The position numbers and the translations under genes are program-made. The notes under the pieces were generated by a model. The model saw nothing but the letters and a program-made list of their open reading frames with translations. It did not search any database and had not been told where the DNA came from. From Candidatus Solibacter sp. (GTDB lineage: Bacteria > Acidobacteriota > Terriglobia > Bryobacterales > Bryobacteraceae), in the NCBI GenBank assembly GCA_013822245.1, contig PNKE01000053.1, positions 1 to 56,575 on the forward strand: 56,575 nucleotides of DNA. The letters are read 5' to 3'. This document shows positions 15,918 through 25,009 of the stretch, in pieces. Position 1 is the first letter of the stretch, and each line of letters starts with the position of its first letter.

Positions 15918-17366
15918 CTACAGCCCGGCGCGCTTCCACATCTCGTCCACCCGCCGTTTCACTTCCTCCGGCATCGTGATCACGTCCGGCCAGCGCCGCG
16001 TGAATCCTTCCCCCGCCCACTTCTTCGTCGCGTCGATGCCCATTTTTGACCCGTAATCCGGCAGTCGCGAGGCATGGTCCAGCGTATCCACCGGCCCGTG
16101 CACGAACTCGATATCCCTCTCCGGGTCGATATTGCCCAGCGCCCGCCACGCCACCTCGGAGAAGTTCTGCACGTCCACGTCTTCATCCACCACCACAATC
16201 GCCTTGGTGAACATCGCCTGTCCCAGCCCCCAGATCGCGTGCATCACCTTGCGCGCCTGCCCCGCGTACGACTTCCGGATCGAGACCAGCATCAGGTTAT
16301 GCACCACGCCCTCAGCCGGCATCGCGATATCCCGGATCTCCGGTATCTGCATCCGCATCAGCGGCAGGAAGATCCGCTCGATCGCCCGGCCCATGTAGTA
16401 ATCCTCCATCGGCGGCCGGCCCACGATCGTCGCCGGATAGATAGGATCCTTCCTCGTCGTCATGCAGGTGACATGGAACACCGGGAAATCGTCGTCCAGC
16501 GAATAGAACCCCGTGTGGTCGCCGAACGGACCCTCGCGCCTCGTCTCGCCGATGTTCACATAACCCTCAAGAACGATCTCGGCCTGCGCCGGCACTTCCA
16601 GGTCGCACGTCTCGCACTTCACCATCTCCACAGGCCTGTTCCGCAGAAACCCGGCGATCATCATCTCGTCCAGGTCCGGCGGCAGCGGCAGAATCGCCGA
16701 ATACATCGTCGCCGGGTCGCAGCCCAGCGCCACCGCCACCGGCATCCGCGCTTCTTTCCCCTCCTGCTGGAGCCTCCGGTAGTGCTCGGCCCCCTGCTTG
16801 TGCGTCTGCCAGTGCATGCCGGTCGTGCGGTCGTCATAGACCTGCATCCGGTACATCCCGCAGTTGCGCTTGCCCGTCACCGGGTTGCGCGTGAACACCA
16901 TCGGCAGGGTGATGAACGGTCCTCCGTCGCCCGGCCAGCACGTCAGCACCGGCAACTCGGAAAGCGAAAACCCGTCGTGCCGGATCCGCTCCTTGCATGG
17001 CCCCGACGAGACCATCTTCGGGAAGAAATTCGCCATGTCGGCCAGCTTCGGCAGCATTCTGAGCTTGTTGATCAGTCCCTGCGGCATCCGCATCTCCAGC
17101 ATCTCGGTGATCCGCGCGGCGACTTCATTGACCGAATCCACCTCCAGCGAGATCTCCATCCTGCGCATGGACGCAAACAGGTTCATCACCACCGGCATCG
17201 TCCCGCAACCCGGCTTTTCGAACAACAGCGCCGGACCGCCCGTTTTTACTGACCGGTCGGCGAACTCCGTCATCTCCAGCCGCGTGTCCACAGGGAACGG
17301 GACCCGCTTCAGCTCCCCATTCTTTTCAAGAGCTTGCAGAAATTCCCGCAGATCGTTGTATGCCAT
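15918..17366 (-). CDS. ubiD: UbiD family decarboxylase (prenylated-FMN dependent)
   Basis: 482 residues from the ATG giving MAYNDLREFLQALEKNGEL, the usual family N-terminus; an upstream in-frame start would add 23 unlike residues. The hallmark GETRREGPFGDHTGFYS supplies the Arg and Glu residues of the active site, and TCMTTRKDPIYPATIVGRPP is also characteristic. UbiD enzymes reversibly decarboxylate aromatic or unsaturated acids with prFMN made by a UbiX partner, which is not in the window. The likely role is in quinone synthesis (ubiquinone or menaquinone route) or aromatic-acid metabolism. Cytosolic. Divergent from fabG, 67 bp between starts. Confidence 0.88.
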   Translation of the reverse strand: MAYNDLREFLQALEKNGELKRVPFPVDTRLEMTEFADRSVKTGGPALLFEKPGCGTMPVVMNLFASMRRMEISLEVDSVNEVAARITEMLEMRMPQGLINKLRMLPKLADMANFFPKMVSSGPCKERIRHDGFSLSELPVLTCWPGDGGPFITLPMVFTRNPVTGKRNCGMYRMQVYDDRTTGMHWQTHKQGAEHYRRLQQEGKEARMPVAVALGCDPATMYSAILPLPPDLDEMMIAGFLRNRPVEMVKCETCDLEVPAQAEIVLEGYVNIGETRREGPFGDHTGFYSLDDDFPVFHVTCMTTRKDPIYPATIVGRPPMEDYYMGRAIERIFLPLMRMQIPEIRDIAMPAEGVVHNLMLVSIRKSYAGQARKVMHAIWGLGQAMFTKAIVVVDEDVDVQNFSEVAWRALGNIDPERDIEFVHGPVDTLDHASRLPDYGSKMGIDATKKWAGEGFTRRWPDVITMPEEVKRRVDEMWKRAGL

Positions 17367-17433
17367 GTCGAGCGTCCTACCCCTTCCATTTACTATGATG
17401 AAGTCTGAAATCGAAAAGGAGCAAGCACTCAGC

Positions 17434-18168
17434 ATGTTTCATCGTGTCGCCCTGGTCACCGGAGCCAGCCGCGGAATCGGCCGCGAAATCGCCCAGTCGC
17501 TCTGCAAATCGAACTACGACATCATCGTCGCCTCGCCCGAAGTCGAAAACAACGAAGCCGTCGCCGAGTCCATCCGCGCCTGCGGCGGCCGCGCCATGAC
17601 GCTCAATCTCGATGTCAGCTCCCAGGATTCGGTAAAGGAAGGCGTCTCGGCCGCACTCAAGGAAATGGGCCGCATCGACGTGCTGGTGAATAACGCCGGC
17701 ATCACCCGCGACGCCCTCGCCATGCGCATGAAACCCGCCGACTGGAACCTCGTGCTCCAGATCAACCTCACCGGCGCCTTCTATGTCGCCCAGGCCGTCA
17801 TGCCCGCCATGATGAAGGAACGCTGGGGCCGCATCATCAATATCACCTCCGTCGTCGGCGAAATGGGCAACCCCGGACAGGCCAACTACGTCGCCTCGAA
17901 AGCCGGCCTGATCGGACTCACCAAGTGCCTGGCCAAGGAACTCGCCAGCCGCAACATCACCGTTAACGCCATCGCCCCCGGCTTCATCGAAACCGATATG
18001 ACCGCCGTGCTGCCCCAGGACGTCAAGGACCAGATGTTGGCCACCATCCCGCTGAAACGCTTCGGCAGGCCCTCCGACATCGCCAACGCCGTCAAATTCC
18101 TCGCCAGCGAAGACGCCAACTACATCACCGGTACCGTCATCAAGGTCAACGGCGGCATGTATATGTGA
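17434..18168 (+). CDS. fabG: 3-oxoacyl-[acyl-carrier-protein] reductase
   Basis: 244 residues. This start aligns with FabG proteins; AAGGAG lies 12 nt upstream, a longish spacing, and ATGs near 17395-17400 are possible alternatives. NADPH-binding TGASRGIG (9-16), NNAG (86-89) and the catalytic Ser139, Tyr152, Lys156 (YxxxK) are all present; the C-terminal IKVNGGMYM is the usual FabG end. It reduces 3-oxoacyl-ACP to 3-hydroxyacyl-ACP in fatty acid elongation. It is not next to other fab genes, so an accessory reductase acting on a different substrate is possible. Confidence 0.88.
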   Translation: MFHRVALVTGASRGIGREIAQSLCKSNYDIIVASPEVENNEAVAESIRACGGRAMTLNLDVSSQDSVKEGVSAALKEMGRIDVLVNNAGITRDALAMRMKPADWNLVLQINLTGAFYVAQAVMPAMMKERWGRIINITSVVGEMGNPGQANYVASKAGLIGLTKCLAKELASRNITVNAIAPGFIETDMTAVLPQDVKDQMLATIPLKRFGRPSDIANAVKFLASEDANYITGTVIKVNGGMYM

Positions 18169-18177
18169 CCGTGCGGT

Positions 18178-19374
18178 TTAGTCGTTTGCGGCGCTGTAGC
18201 GGCCCGGCAGAATAGACAGGTAATCCACCAGTCTCCGTGTCTTCGGAGACTCCGTCTCTCGTGTCGCACGGTCCAGGATCGTGCTCGAAAACGCCGTGAA
18301 CTGCCGTCCAAGCTCGCTGCCCGGCTCCACGCACCGGCCCGTCTGCAACGCCCTGTGCACCCCCTGGTAGTCGTTCGACAGGCACGTCATCACCGGCACC
18401 CCAAGCAGGTTCTCCACCTGCTCTGGCGATATCACCGCCCGCTTGTGGTTGCGGTTCAACACCACCGATACCCGGTCGCCAAGATCAATGTTACTGAGAT
18501 ACTTCAGCTTCTCGCGCGCCAGATGCAGCGTCGGGATCTCCGGCGTCACCACCATGAAAATCCTCTTCGACTCGTGCATGATCTCAATCGAGTAGCGCTC
18601 CATGTTGCCCGACAGGTCCACGCAAATCGCCGAATGGTGCCGCCGCGCAAACTCGATCAGATACCGGATCTGCGTGCTGTCCACCCTGAACTCCGGATTC
18701 AGCCCGCCGCTCGGCAGCACCCAGATCGGACCCTTCCTGGTCACCAGCTGCGGCCACAACGATTCGTCCAGGCTGTGCGCGTTCTGCGCCGCATCCACAA
18801 TCGACCGCATCGGGTTGATCTTCAGCATGAAGCCCTGGATGCCCGACGTCAGGTCCATGTCAATCAGCAGCGTCGAGGTGTCCTTGTGCGAACCCAGCGC
18901 CCAGGCCGTGTTCACCGCCACCGTCGATGCCCCAACCCCCTGCTTGGCCGGCAGAAATGCGTAAAGCTGATCCGTGATGCTCAACTGCGGCGGGTTCTTG
19001 TCGATCATCTCCTCCACCCGCGTCAACGCATGGAACACCGCTTCACGATCAAACGGCAACGGCAGGAACTCGCGGATGCCCGCCCGCATCAGCTCCAGCA
19101 ACAAAGCCGGTTCACTGGTGCGCCCGATCGCCACCACCTGGATCCCGCGCGCGTTGGCCTCCATGGTCTTCATGATTTCGTAGAGCTTGGTAAGCGATTC
19201 CGAACTCGCAAACAGCACCTGCGGAGCGTGCGCCATCACCATCCGCATCAGTTCAACGTCCGCCGGATATCGGTCCACCTCCTTGACCAACGCGATCTGC
19301 TTGGTCTCCTCAAGAGCAAGGACTAGCGCTTCGGAAAGCTCGGTATCCGGACAGATCAGCAATCCCCGTAACAT
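18178..19374 (-). CDS. CpaE/TadZ-like MinD-superfamily ATPase, atypical (copy 1)
   Basis: 398 residues; GGAGG 6 nt before the ATG. Residues 1-120 resemble a response-regulator receiver fold, but the expected phospho-acceptor position reads PQVLFASSESL, with no Asp. Residues about 145-390 are a MinD-like domain with deviant Walker A KQGVGAST, which keeps the signature Lys but lacks the second P-loop Lys, as seen in TadZ/CpaE. LLIDMDLTSG follows. CpaE/TadZ proteins localise tight-adherence pilus machinery at the pole. No pilus gene is nearby. A paralogue lies at 54396-55529. Convergent with fabG, 9 bp apart. Confidence 0.82.
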   Translation of the reverse strand: MLRGLLICPDTELSEALVLALEETKQIALVKEVDRYPADVELMRMVMAHAPQVLFASSESLTKLYEIMKTMEANARGIQVVAIGRTSEPALLLELMRAGIREFLPLPFDREAVFHALTRVEEMIDKNPPQLSITDQLYAFLPAKQGVGASTVAVNTAWALGSHKDTSTLLIDMDLTSGIQGFMLKINPMRSIVDAAQNAHSLDESLWPQLVTRKGPIWVLPSGGLNPEFRVDSTQIRYLIEFARRHHSAICVDLSGNMERYSIEIMHESKRIFMVVTPEIPTLHLAREKLKYLSNIDLGDRVSVVLNRNHKRAVISPEQVENLLGVPVMTCLSNDYQGVHRALQTGRCVEPGSELGRQFTAFSSTILDRATRETESPKTRRLVDYLSILPGRYSAAND

Positions 19375-19515
19375 CGCATTCCTCCACCCTCAATGTAGAG
19401 AAAGTTGCTCAGTCCATCAATCCGTAAAACAACTTAGAACTACCGGAGATCGACAGCACCCCTTCAGTTCTTCCATAGGGCTTTCTAAGGTGTCTCCCCT
19501 ACCCCAAATGGGCGG

Positions 19516-20202
19516 CTATACGCCACGCCGGTCGTCATAGATCTCAACATGCAGCCGCGGACAGTACCGGAAACCATGCGCCTTGCAGAGCTCCACCAGC
19601 CAAATCGCCCGCTCCCGCAGCACCGCCGCCGTCCGCCCCTCCGGCATCAGAAGCACGCGCTCCGGCGCCGCCCCGCACATCTGGATAACCTGCCTGATTT
19701 CTTCCAGATCCCCTGGCTCGCCAACCACAAACTTCAACTGATACTCGTAGCGCCCCAGCAGTTTCCGCAGTACCTCCCCGTTGATCCTGAGCCGCTCGTG
19801 CGCCGAGGCCCACCGCCCGCCATCCATCCGCCAAGGCGTCGAATTGGCCAGTTTCGGGCTGATGCTCATCAGGTCGCACCTCAGGTCCACATCGACGGTC
19901 CCCGCCGTCTCCACCGTGATATGAAATCCCAAATCACCCAATCGCCGGGCGAGATCCGGCAGTTCGGGCTGGATCATCGGCTCGCCGCCCGTCAGCACGG
20001 CATGACGGTATCCCGTCTGGCCCTGCACCCACTCCACGATCCGGCCAATCGCCCACTCCTCCCCTTCGGGAGCCCACGATGTATACGGCGTGTCGCACCA
20101 GTGGCAGCGCAGGTTGCAGCCGCTTGTGCGAATAAACAGCGAAGGAACCCCCGCCAGTATCCCCTCCCCCTGGATGCTCGCAAACACCTCGCTGATCTTC
20201 AT
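19516..20202 (-). CDS. queE: 7-carboxy-7-deazaguanine synthase
   Basis: 228 residues. The radical-SAM cluster motif CNLRCHWC gives Cys29, Cys33 and Cys36 (CxxxCxxC form); the N-terminal [11 protein letters not shown] is typical of QueE. It converts 6-carboxytetrahydropterin to 7-carboxy-7-deazaguanine in queuosine synthesis. The ATG overlaps the queC stop by 4 bp, so both form one unit. QueD and QueF are not in the window. Confidence 0.92.
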   Translation of the reverse strand: MKISEVFASIQGEGILAGVPSLFIRTSGCNLRCHWCDTPYTSWAPEGEEWAIGRIVEWVQGQTGYRHAVLTGGEPMIQPELPDLARRLGDLGFHITVETAGTVDVDLRCDLMSISPKLANSTPWRMDGGRWASAHERLRINGEVLRKLLGRYEYQLKFVVGEPGDLEEIRQVIQMCGAAPERVLLMPEGRTAAVLRERAIWLVELCKAHGFRYCPRLHVEIYDDRRGV

Positions 20203-20891
20203 GGCTTCGTTTGGTAGCTCAGCGGATCTTCAATCCCGGCCTCGGCAAACCCGGCCAGCCGCAACAGGCAGGAGTCACACCGCCTGCAAGCCCGCCCGTC
20301 CTCGTCCGGGTCATAGCACGAATGCGTCAGCCCGTAGTCCACGCCCAGCGACACCCCTAGCCGGATAATCTCCGCCTTCGACATAGCGATCAGCGGCGTG
20401 TGTATCCTCAGATCCATCGCCCCCTCCACGCCCGCCTTGGTCGCCAGGTTCGCCATCTTCCGGAACGCGTCGATATACTCCGGCCGGCAGTCAGGGTATC
20501 CGGAGTAGTCCACCGCGTTCACACCCAGATAGATGTCCGACGCCCCCAGCACCTCGGCCCACGCCAGCGCGAACGAAAGGAAGATCGTGTTCCGCGCCGG
20601 GACGTACGTGATCGGGATCCCATGCGACATCTCGCCCGTATCGCGTCCCTTCGGCACGTCCAAGTCCGCGGTCAGCGCCGACCCGCCGAACAGCCGCAGA
20701 TCGATCCGCGTCACCTCGTGACGCCCGGCTCCAAGCGCCTCGGCTACCCGCTTCGCCGCTTCCAATTCCACGCGGTGTCTTTGCCCGTAATCAAATGACA
20801 ACGCGTAGGTTATAAATCCATCCCGGCGGGCGCAGGCCAGGCTCGTCGCCGAATCCAGCCCGCCGCTCAGCAGGCAAACCGCCCGTCTCAT
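20199..20891 (-). CDS. queC: 7-cyano-7-deazaguanine synthase
   Basis: 230 residues from the ATG giving [16 protein letters not shown]. The PP-loop SGGLDS (9-14) activates ATP, and the C-terminal CYDPDEDG and CRRCDSC cysteines bind zinc. It makes preQ0 from the QueE product. The start overlaps the MFS remnant upstream by 4 bp (ATGA), so that frame may once have been the first gene of the operon. Confidence 0.93.
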   Translation of the reverse strand: MRRAVCLLSGGLDSATSLACARRDGFITYALSFDYGQRHRVELEAAKRVAEALGAGRHEVTRIDLRLFGGSALTADLDVPKGRDTGEMSHGIPITYVPARNTIFLSFALAWAEVLGASDIYLGVNAVDYSGYPDCRPEYIDAFRKMANLATKAGVEGAMDLRIHTPLIAMSKAEIIRLGVSLGVDYGLTHSCYDPDEDGRACRRCDSCLLRLAGFAEAGIEDPLSYQTKP

Positions 20892-21376
20892 CGCACCGTC
20901 TCCCGCGGGATCCGGCTCGGCGCCCAAAGCCCCGGCAGCGGAAAGACCAGCGGCAACCGCGGCGCAAATCCAAGCGGAGTCTGGTCAGAGATCCAGCCCG
21001 TCAATGGGATGAACACCATCCCCGCTGTGCCCCAGGCGAACCCCATCATTAGAGCCGAAACAACGCCTGCTTGAGACGGCACAAACTCCGGCCTAACAAC
21101 AACGCTCAGTGGAAGGGCAAACAAAAGGACGAATCCGCCAAGCGCCAGCACGGCGTAGGACAACAACCCGCCCGGATGGAAAAACGCCGACATGTTCACC
21201 CGCCGCGCCCCAAACCGGTCCGCCATTGGCCCGCGAATGCATCCGCCCGGCGCACCTGCACGGAGTTCTTCGAACAGTTGGGCGAATGAAAGGAGAAACA
21301 GCGTACTCGCGCCGCTGCTCATCCCCAGAACGTTTCCGCGGGTCAAAACGGCGCTGCTCGCTGTGTCGGATGTCAT
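20888..21376 (-). pseudogene. remnant of an MFS transporter (C-terminal half)
   Basis: A 162-residue frame resembles the C-terminal half of fosmidomycin-resistance-like or related MFS permeases: the loop GPMADRFGARRV between helices, then PLSVVVRPEFVPSQAGVVS and MMGFAWGTAGMVFIPLTG, followed by a last helix. Intact MFS proteins are about 400 residues; the first six helices are missing and the first retained helix is poorly hydrophobic. The end is coupled to queC, so this was probably a functional gene once, possibly a precursor or queuosine-base transporter. It could also be an expressed half-permease, but that is less likely. Confidence 0.6.
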
Positions 21377-21437
21377 TGGTTTCGCCGGACTTCCCTCCAT
21401 TATAGACTTCGGCCCCCGCCTGCTAGACTGTTCATCG

Positions 21438-23111
21438 ATGAAGCATCTCCGCACGGCGGCCGTCATCCTGGCCGTCGCCGTCCTGTTCTGGATCGCCAAC
21501 CGCGGCGCCTACAAAGGCTACTTCTCCTCCGACGACCTCAACAACCTCTTCTGGACCTCCCACTCCAGCCCCCTCGACCATCTCAGGGGCCTCATCTCGC
21601 CCTGGTACTCCGACTCAAACTACCGCCCCACCGGCCACTTCATCTTCCAACTCATGGGCCGCACCTTCGGCCTCAATTTCCCGCCCTACGTCTGGCTCAT
21701 CCAATTCCTCCATTTGACGAATGTCTTCCTCCTGTGGCGTGTCACAGTTCGTTTGGGCGCCGAACCCCGCCCCGCCGCCTTCGCCGCCCTCGCCTGGTCG
21801 TTCCACATGGCCCTGTTCGACGCATTCTGGAAACCGATGTTCGTCTTCGACCTCCTGGTCTGCCTCTTCTCCCTCCTCACCCTTCTCCTTTACACCTCCC
21901 GCTACTGGTTCGCCGCCCTCCTCACCTTCTGGCTCGCCTACAAGTCCAAGGAGATGGCCGTCGCCCTGCCCGCCTTCCTTGTCCTCTACGAATACTGGTC
22001 CGGCAACCGACGCTGGCGCCGCCTCGCCCCCTTCGCCGCCATCTCCATCTGGTTCACCGCCCAGGCCCTGATCTGGGGACAGAACTACTATGCCCTCGTC
22101 TTTACGCCGCAAGCCATCTGGCAAACCATCCGCTTCTACTCCTCCGAGGTCCTCTTCCTCCCCTACGCCGGCCTTCTCCTGATCCCCGCCTTCTTCCTCA
22201 CGAAGGACAATCGCGTCCGCCTCGGCCTCGCCGGAGCCGTCATTCTCATGGGACCGCTCTGGTTTCTCCCCGGCCGGCTTTTCAGCGTCTACCTCTACCT
22301 GCCCACGGCCGCTCTCGCCATCGCCCTGACTTTTGTTTCGCAAAAGCGCCGCGCCTGGGTCCTGGCCGCCGCCCTGGCTCTCTGGATCCCCGCTAACTAC
22401 ATGATTATGCGGGACAAGCGCAAAGCCACACTCGCCGCCGCCGAAGTCGTAAAACCATACGTCGAAGCCGCAGGCCGCTTCCATGTCTCCAACCCTGCCG
22501 TCCTCAACGTGGTCTCGGAATCCCGCCCCGAACAGCTCGAATCCTGGGGCGTCGAAGCGGCCTTCCAGTGGTTCTACCGCAGCCCCGGCTTCAAAATCAG
22601 CCACGCCGACCTGCCCGACGGCAAAGCGCTCCTGCTCGAACCCAACCTCGCCATCGCCAACTGGAAACCGTTTGAAAAGCAACTGCTGATGACCGTCCGC
22701 GACCCCGCCACCCCCTTCCCCAGCCATCTCGCCTTCGGCGGCGGCGCACCCATCTGGGCCCTCCGCGGCGGTTTTCTCTGGTCCGGCGGACATTTTTGGT
22801 GGACAGGCGTCGAAGCGTCGGCCATCCTCCACCGCCCGCCCGGCGCCCGCTTCTTCGAAGTCACGATCAACGTCAGCCCCCGCCAGTTAGCCGACCAGGG
22901 CAGCGTCCAGTTCGAAGCCATCATCGACGGCAAACCCCTCGGCATCCGCCGCTTCACCACCAACGGCTGGCTCACCCACCGCTGGACCCTCAAGCCCTCG
23001 CATGCCGGAGATGTCCCCATCGAAATCCGCTTCCCCGTCCCCTACCGCCCCCAGGGCCACCACGGCGAGCCCCTCGGCGCACCCATCGCCGGCTTTGGGT
23101 TCGTCGAATAG
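21438..23111 (+). CDS. GT-C-like polytopic membrane protein with C-terminal beta-rich domain
   Basis: 557 residues from ATG 21438. About ten hydrophobic helices run through residues 1-340, and the first periplasmic loop has YFSSDDLNN, an acidic pair as in GT-C (ArnT/PMT-like) glycosyltransferases. The C-terminal about 200 residues are soluble and rich in Trp and Gly (GGAPIWALRGG, SGGHFWWTGVE), with the look of a beta-sandwich. It may transfer sugar from a lipid carrier outside the membrane. Divergent from the MFS remnant and followed by the PduS-like gene after 26 bp. Product unknown. Confidence 0.65.
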   Translation: MKHLRTAAVILAVAVLFWIANRGAYKGYFSSDDLNNLFWTSHSSPLDHLRGLISPWYSDSNYRPTGHFIFQLMGRTFGLNFPPYVWLIQFLHLTNVFLLWRVTVRLGAEPRPAAFAALAWSFHMALFDAFWKPMFVFDLLVCLFSLLTLLLYTSRYWFAALLTFWLAYKSKEMAVALPAFLVLYEYWSGNRRWRRLAPFAAISIWFTAQALIWGQNYYALVFTPQAIWQTIRFYSSEVLFLPYAGLLLIPAFFLTKDNRVRLGLAGAVILMGPLWFLPGRLFSVYLYLPTAALAIALTFVSQKRRAWVLAAALALWIPANYMIMRDKRKATLAAAEVVKPYVEAAGRFHVSNPAVLNVVSESRPEQLESWGVEAAFQWFYRSPGFKISHADLPDGKALLLEPNLAIANWKPFEKQLLMTVRDPATPFPSHLAFGGGAPIWALRGGFLWSGGHFWWTGVEASAILHRPPGARFFEVTINVSPRQLADQGSVQFEAIIDGKPLGIRRFTTNGWLTHRWTLKPSHAGDVPIEIRFPVPYRPQGHHGEPLGAPIAGFGFVE

Positions 23112-23137
23112 CCCCGATCCGTAGGATGATATTAGGA

Positions 23138-24451
23138 ATGAGCCTCAGCCAGAGTTTGCGCGCCATGGGCGTGGTCGGCGCGGGCGGCGCGGGATTCCCC
23201 ACAGCGGTCAAAGCCGATTCCAAAGTCGAGTACCTGCTCGCCAACGGCGCCGAGTGCGAACCCCTTCTTCATAAAGACTACGAGTTGATGAAGAACTTCC
23301 CGGCCCCCATCATCGAGGGCATGAAGGCCATGCGCGCATCCACCGAGGCCCGCACCGCCCTGTTCGGCATCAAGGACAAAAACAAGGGGGCGGTCGACGC
23401 CATCGAACCGCTCGCCACCGCCGCCGGCATCGGCATGACGTACCTCGGAGACTTCTACCCCTCCGGCGACGAATACGAACTCGTCTACACCGCCACCGGC
23501 CGCCTGATCCCCGCCGGCGGCATCCCGCTTCACGTCGGCTGCGTCGTCAACAACGTCGAAACGTTCTACAACGTCCATGAAGCCGTCGAAGGCCGTGCCG
23601 TCACCCGCAAGTTCGTTTCGATCAACGGCGCCGTCCGCCGCCCGTCCAGCTTCTGGGTCCCCGTCGGCACGCCCTTCAAGGACCTGATCGAAATGGCCGG
23701 CGGCATGACGGTCGACGACGCCGGCCTGTTCGTCTCCGGCCTCATGATGGGCACTCTCAGCTTCGACTGGAACCAGCCCGTCACCAAGACCACCGGCGGC
23801 CTCATCGTCCTGCCCGCCGATCACATGCTGGTCGAACGCCGCTCGCGCACGAACGAAGCCAAGGCCCACATCGGCAAATCCGCCTGCGACCAGTGCAGCT
23901 ACTGCACCGAGTTCTGCCCGCGCTACCTGCTCGGCTACGACGTTCAACCGCACAAAGTCATGCGCACCCTCGGCTTCACCCTCGCCGGCGCCGACAACTG
24001 GAACCAGTGGGGCCAGCTCTGCTGCGCCTGCGGCCTCTGCACCCTCTACGCCTGCCCCGAAGACCTCTTCCCCAAGGAAGCCTGCGACCAGTCCAAAGTC
24101 GACCTCCGCGCCGCCGGCATCAAGTTTGTCCAGGAAAAACCAGTCAAGGTCCACCCGATGAAGGAATACCGCCGCGTGCCGCTCGCCCAACTGCGCCAGC
24201 GCCTGAACGTCGAGCGTTACGAAGCGCCCACGCCGTTCACCGCCAAGGAGCCCGAGCCGGAGCGGGTCCGCATCCTCACGCTCCAACACACCGGCAAGCC
24301 GGCCACCGTTGTCGTGAAGACGGGTGAGAAAGTGAAGCGCGGCCAGAGCGTGGCCCGCATGAACGAAGGCGAACTCGGCGCCGACGTCCACTCGAGCATC
24401 GATGGAACAGTGACCGCGGCCACCGCCGAATTTGTGGAGATTTCCAGATGA
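23138..24451 (+). CDS. RnfC/PduS-like iron-sulfur flavoprotein
   Basis: 437 residues from ATG 23138; an in-frame ATG 12 nt upstream is possible. The N-terminus has GVVGAGGAGFPT, the glycine-rich NADH/FMN site of RnfC, NuoF and PduS proteins. A soluble-ligand-binding (SLBB) segment follows, then two 4Fe-4S motifs, Cys250/253/256/260 and Cys295/298/301/306. The C-terminal RNFC-like barrel (KPATVVVKTGEKVKRGQ) resembles the quinone/biotinyl-like hammerhead domain. PduS reduces cobalamin with NADH in the propanediol-utilising microcompartment. The next gene is a BMC shell protein with a 4-bp overlap, which supports the PduS assignment. Confidence 0.85.
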   Translation: MSLSQSLRAMGVVGAGGAGFPTAVKADSKVEYLLANGAECEPLLHKDYELMKNFPAPIIEGMKAMRASTEARTALFGIKDKNKGAVDAIEPLATAAGIGMTYLGDFYPSGDEYELVYTATGRLIPAGGIPLHVGCVVNNVETFYNVHEAVEGRAVTRKFVSINGAVRRPSSFWVPVGTPFKDLIEMAGGMTVDDAGLFVSGLMMGTLSFDWNQPVTKTTGGLIVLPADHMLVERRSRTNEAKAHIGKSACDQCSYCTEFCPRYLLGYDVQPHKVMRTLGFTLAGADNWNQWGQLCCACGLCTLYACPEDLFPKEACDQSKVDLRAAGIKFVQEKPVKVHPMKEYRRVPLAQLRQRLNVERYEAPTPFTAKEPEPERVRILTLQHTGKPATVVVKTGEKVKRGQSVARMNEGELGADVHSSIDGTVTAATAEFVEISR

Positions 24452-24996
24452 GCTACTCAATCGGACTGATCGAACTGTCCAGCATCGCCGCCGGCTTCGA
24501 GGTCTGCGACGCCATGCTGAAGGAGTCCGATGTCTCGCTCGTCCTGTCACGGACTATTTGCAGCGGCAAGTACATGGTGATGGTCAAGGGCGACGTGGCG
24601 GCAGTGGAATCCGCCGTCACCGCCGGACGCACACGCAACGAGTTCAGCGTCATCGACACCTTCGTCATCCCCAACGTCGACGACTCGCTGTTTCCCGCCA
24701 TCGCCGGCACGCTCAAGATCGGCACGATGGAAGCCATCGGCATCGTCGAATCGTTCTCCGTCGCCAGCCTCATCGAGGCCGCCGACCAGATGGTGAAATC
24801 GGCCAACGTTCAATTGATGGAAGTTCGCTTGGCCATGGCCCTGGGCGGCAAGGCCTTCGCCGTCGTCACCGGCAGCGTCTCGGCCGTGCGCAGCGCTGTC
24901 GAGGCCGGCGCTCAGGTGATCGGCCGCAAGGGCCTGCTGGTGAACAAAGTCGTCATCCCCAACCCGCGCCCGGAACTGCTCTCGGAGCTGATTTGA
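24448..24996 (+). CDS. tandem-BMC-domain shell protein, PduT-like
   Basis: 182 residues with two BMC repeats (about 1-90 and 95-182); each starts with the SIGLIEL/ TMEAIGIVE type of strand. Cys38 in RTICSGK sits where PduT has its pore cysteine (Cys38) that binds a 4Fe-4S cluster, so an electron-conducting trimer is likely. It is coupled to the PduS-like gene, its usual electron-transfer partner. No other BMC shell or enzyme gene is in the window, so this pair would have to serve a compartment encoded elsewhere. Confidence 0.9.
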   Translation: MSYSIGLIELSSIAAGFEVCDAMLKESDVSLVLSRTICSGKYMVMVKGDVAAVESAVTAGRTRNEFSVIDTFVIPNVDDSLFPAIAGTLKIGTMEAIGIVESFSVASLIEAADQMVKSANVQLMEVRLAMALGGKAFAVVTGSVSAVRSAVEAGAQVIGRKGLLVNKVVIPNPRPELLSELI

Positions 24997-25009
24997 CAGG
25001 CCAAACAGG

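Noticed and set aside
23138-24996. Complete bacterial microcompartment operon
   Set aside because: Only a PduS-like and a PduT-like gene are present; the ALDH at 6404 is of the ALDH7 type, without a BMC encapsulation tail.
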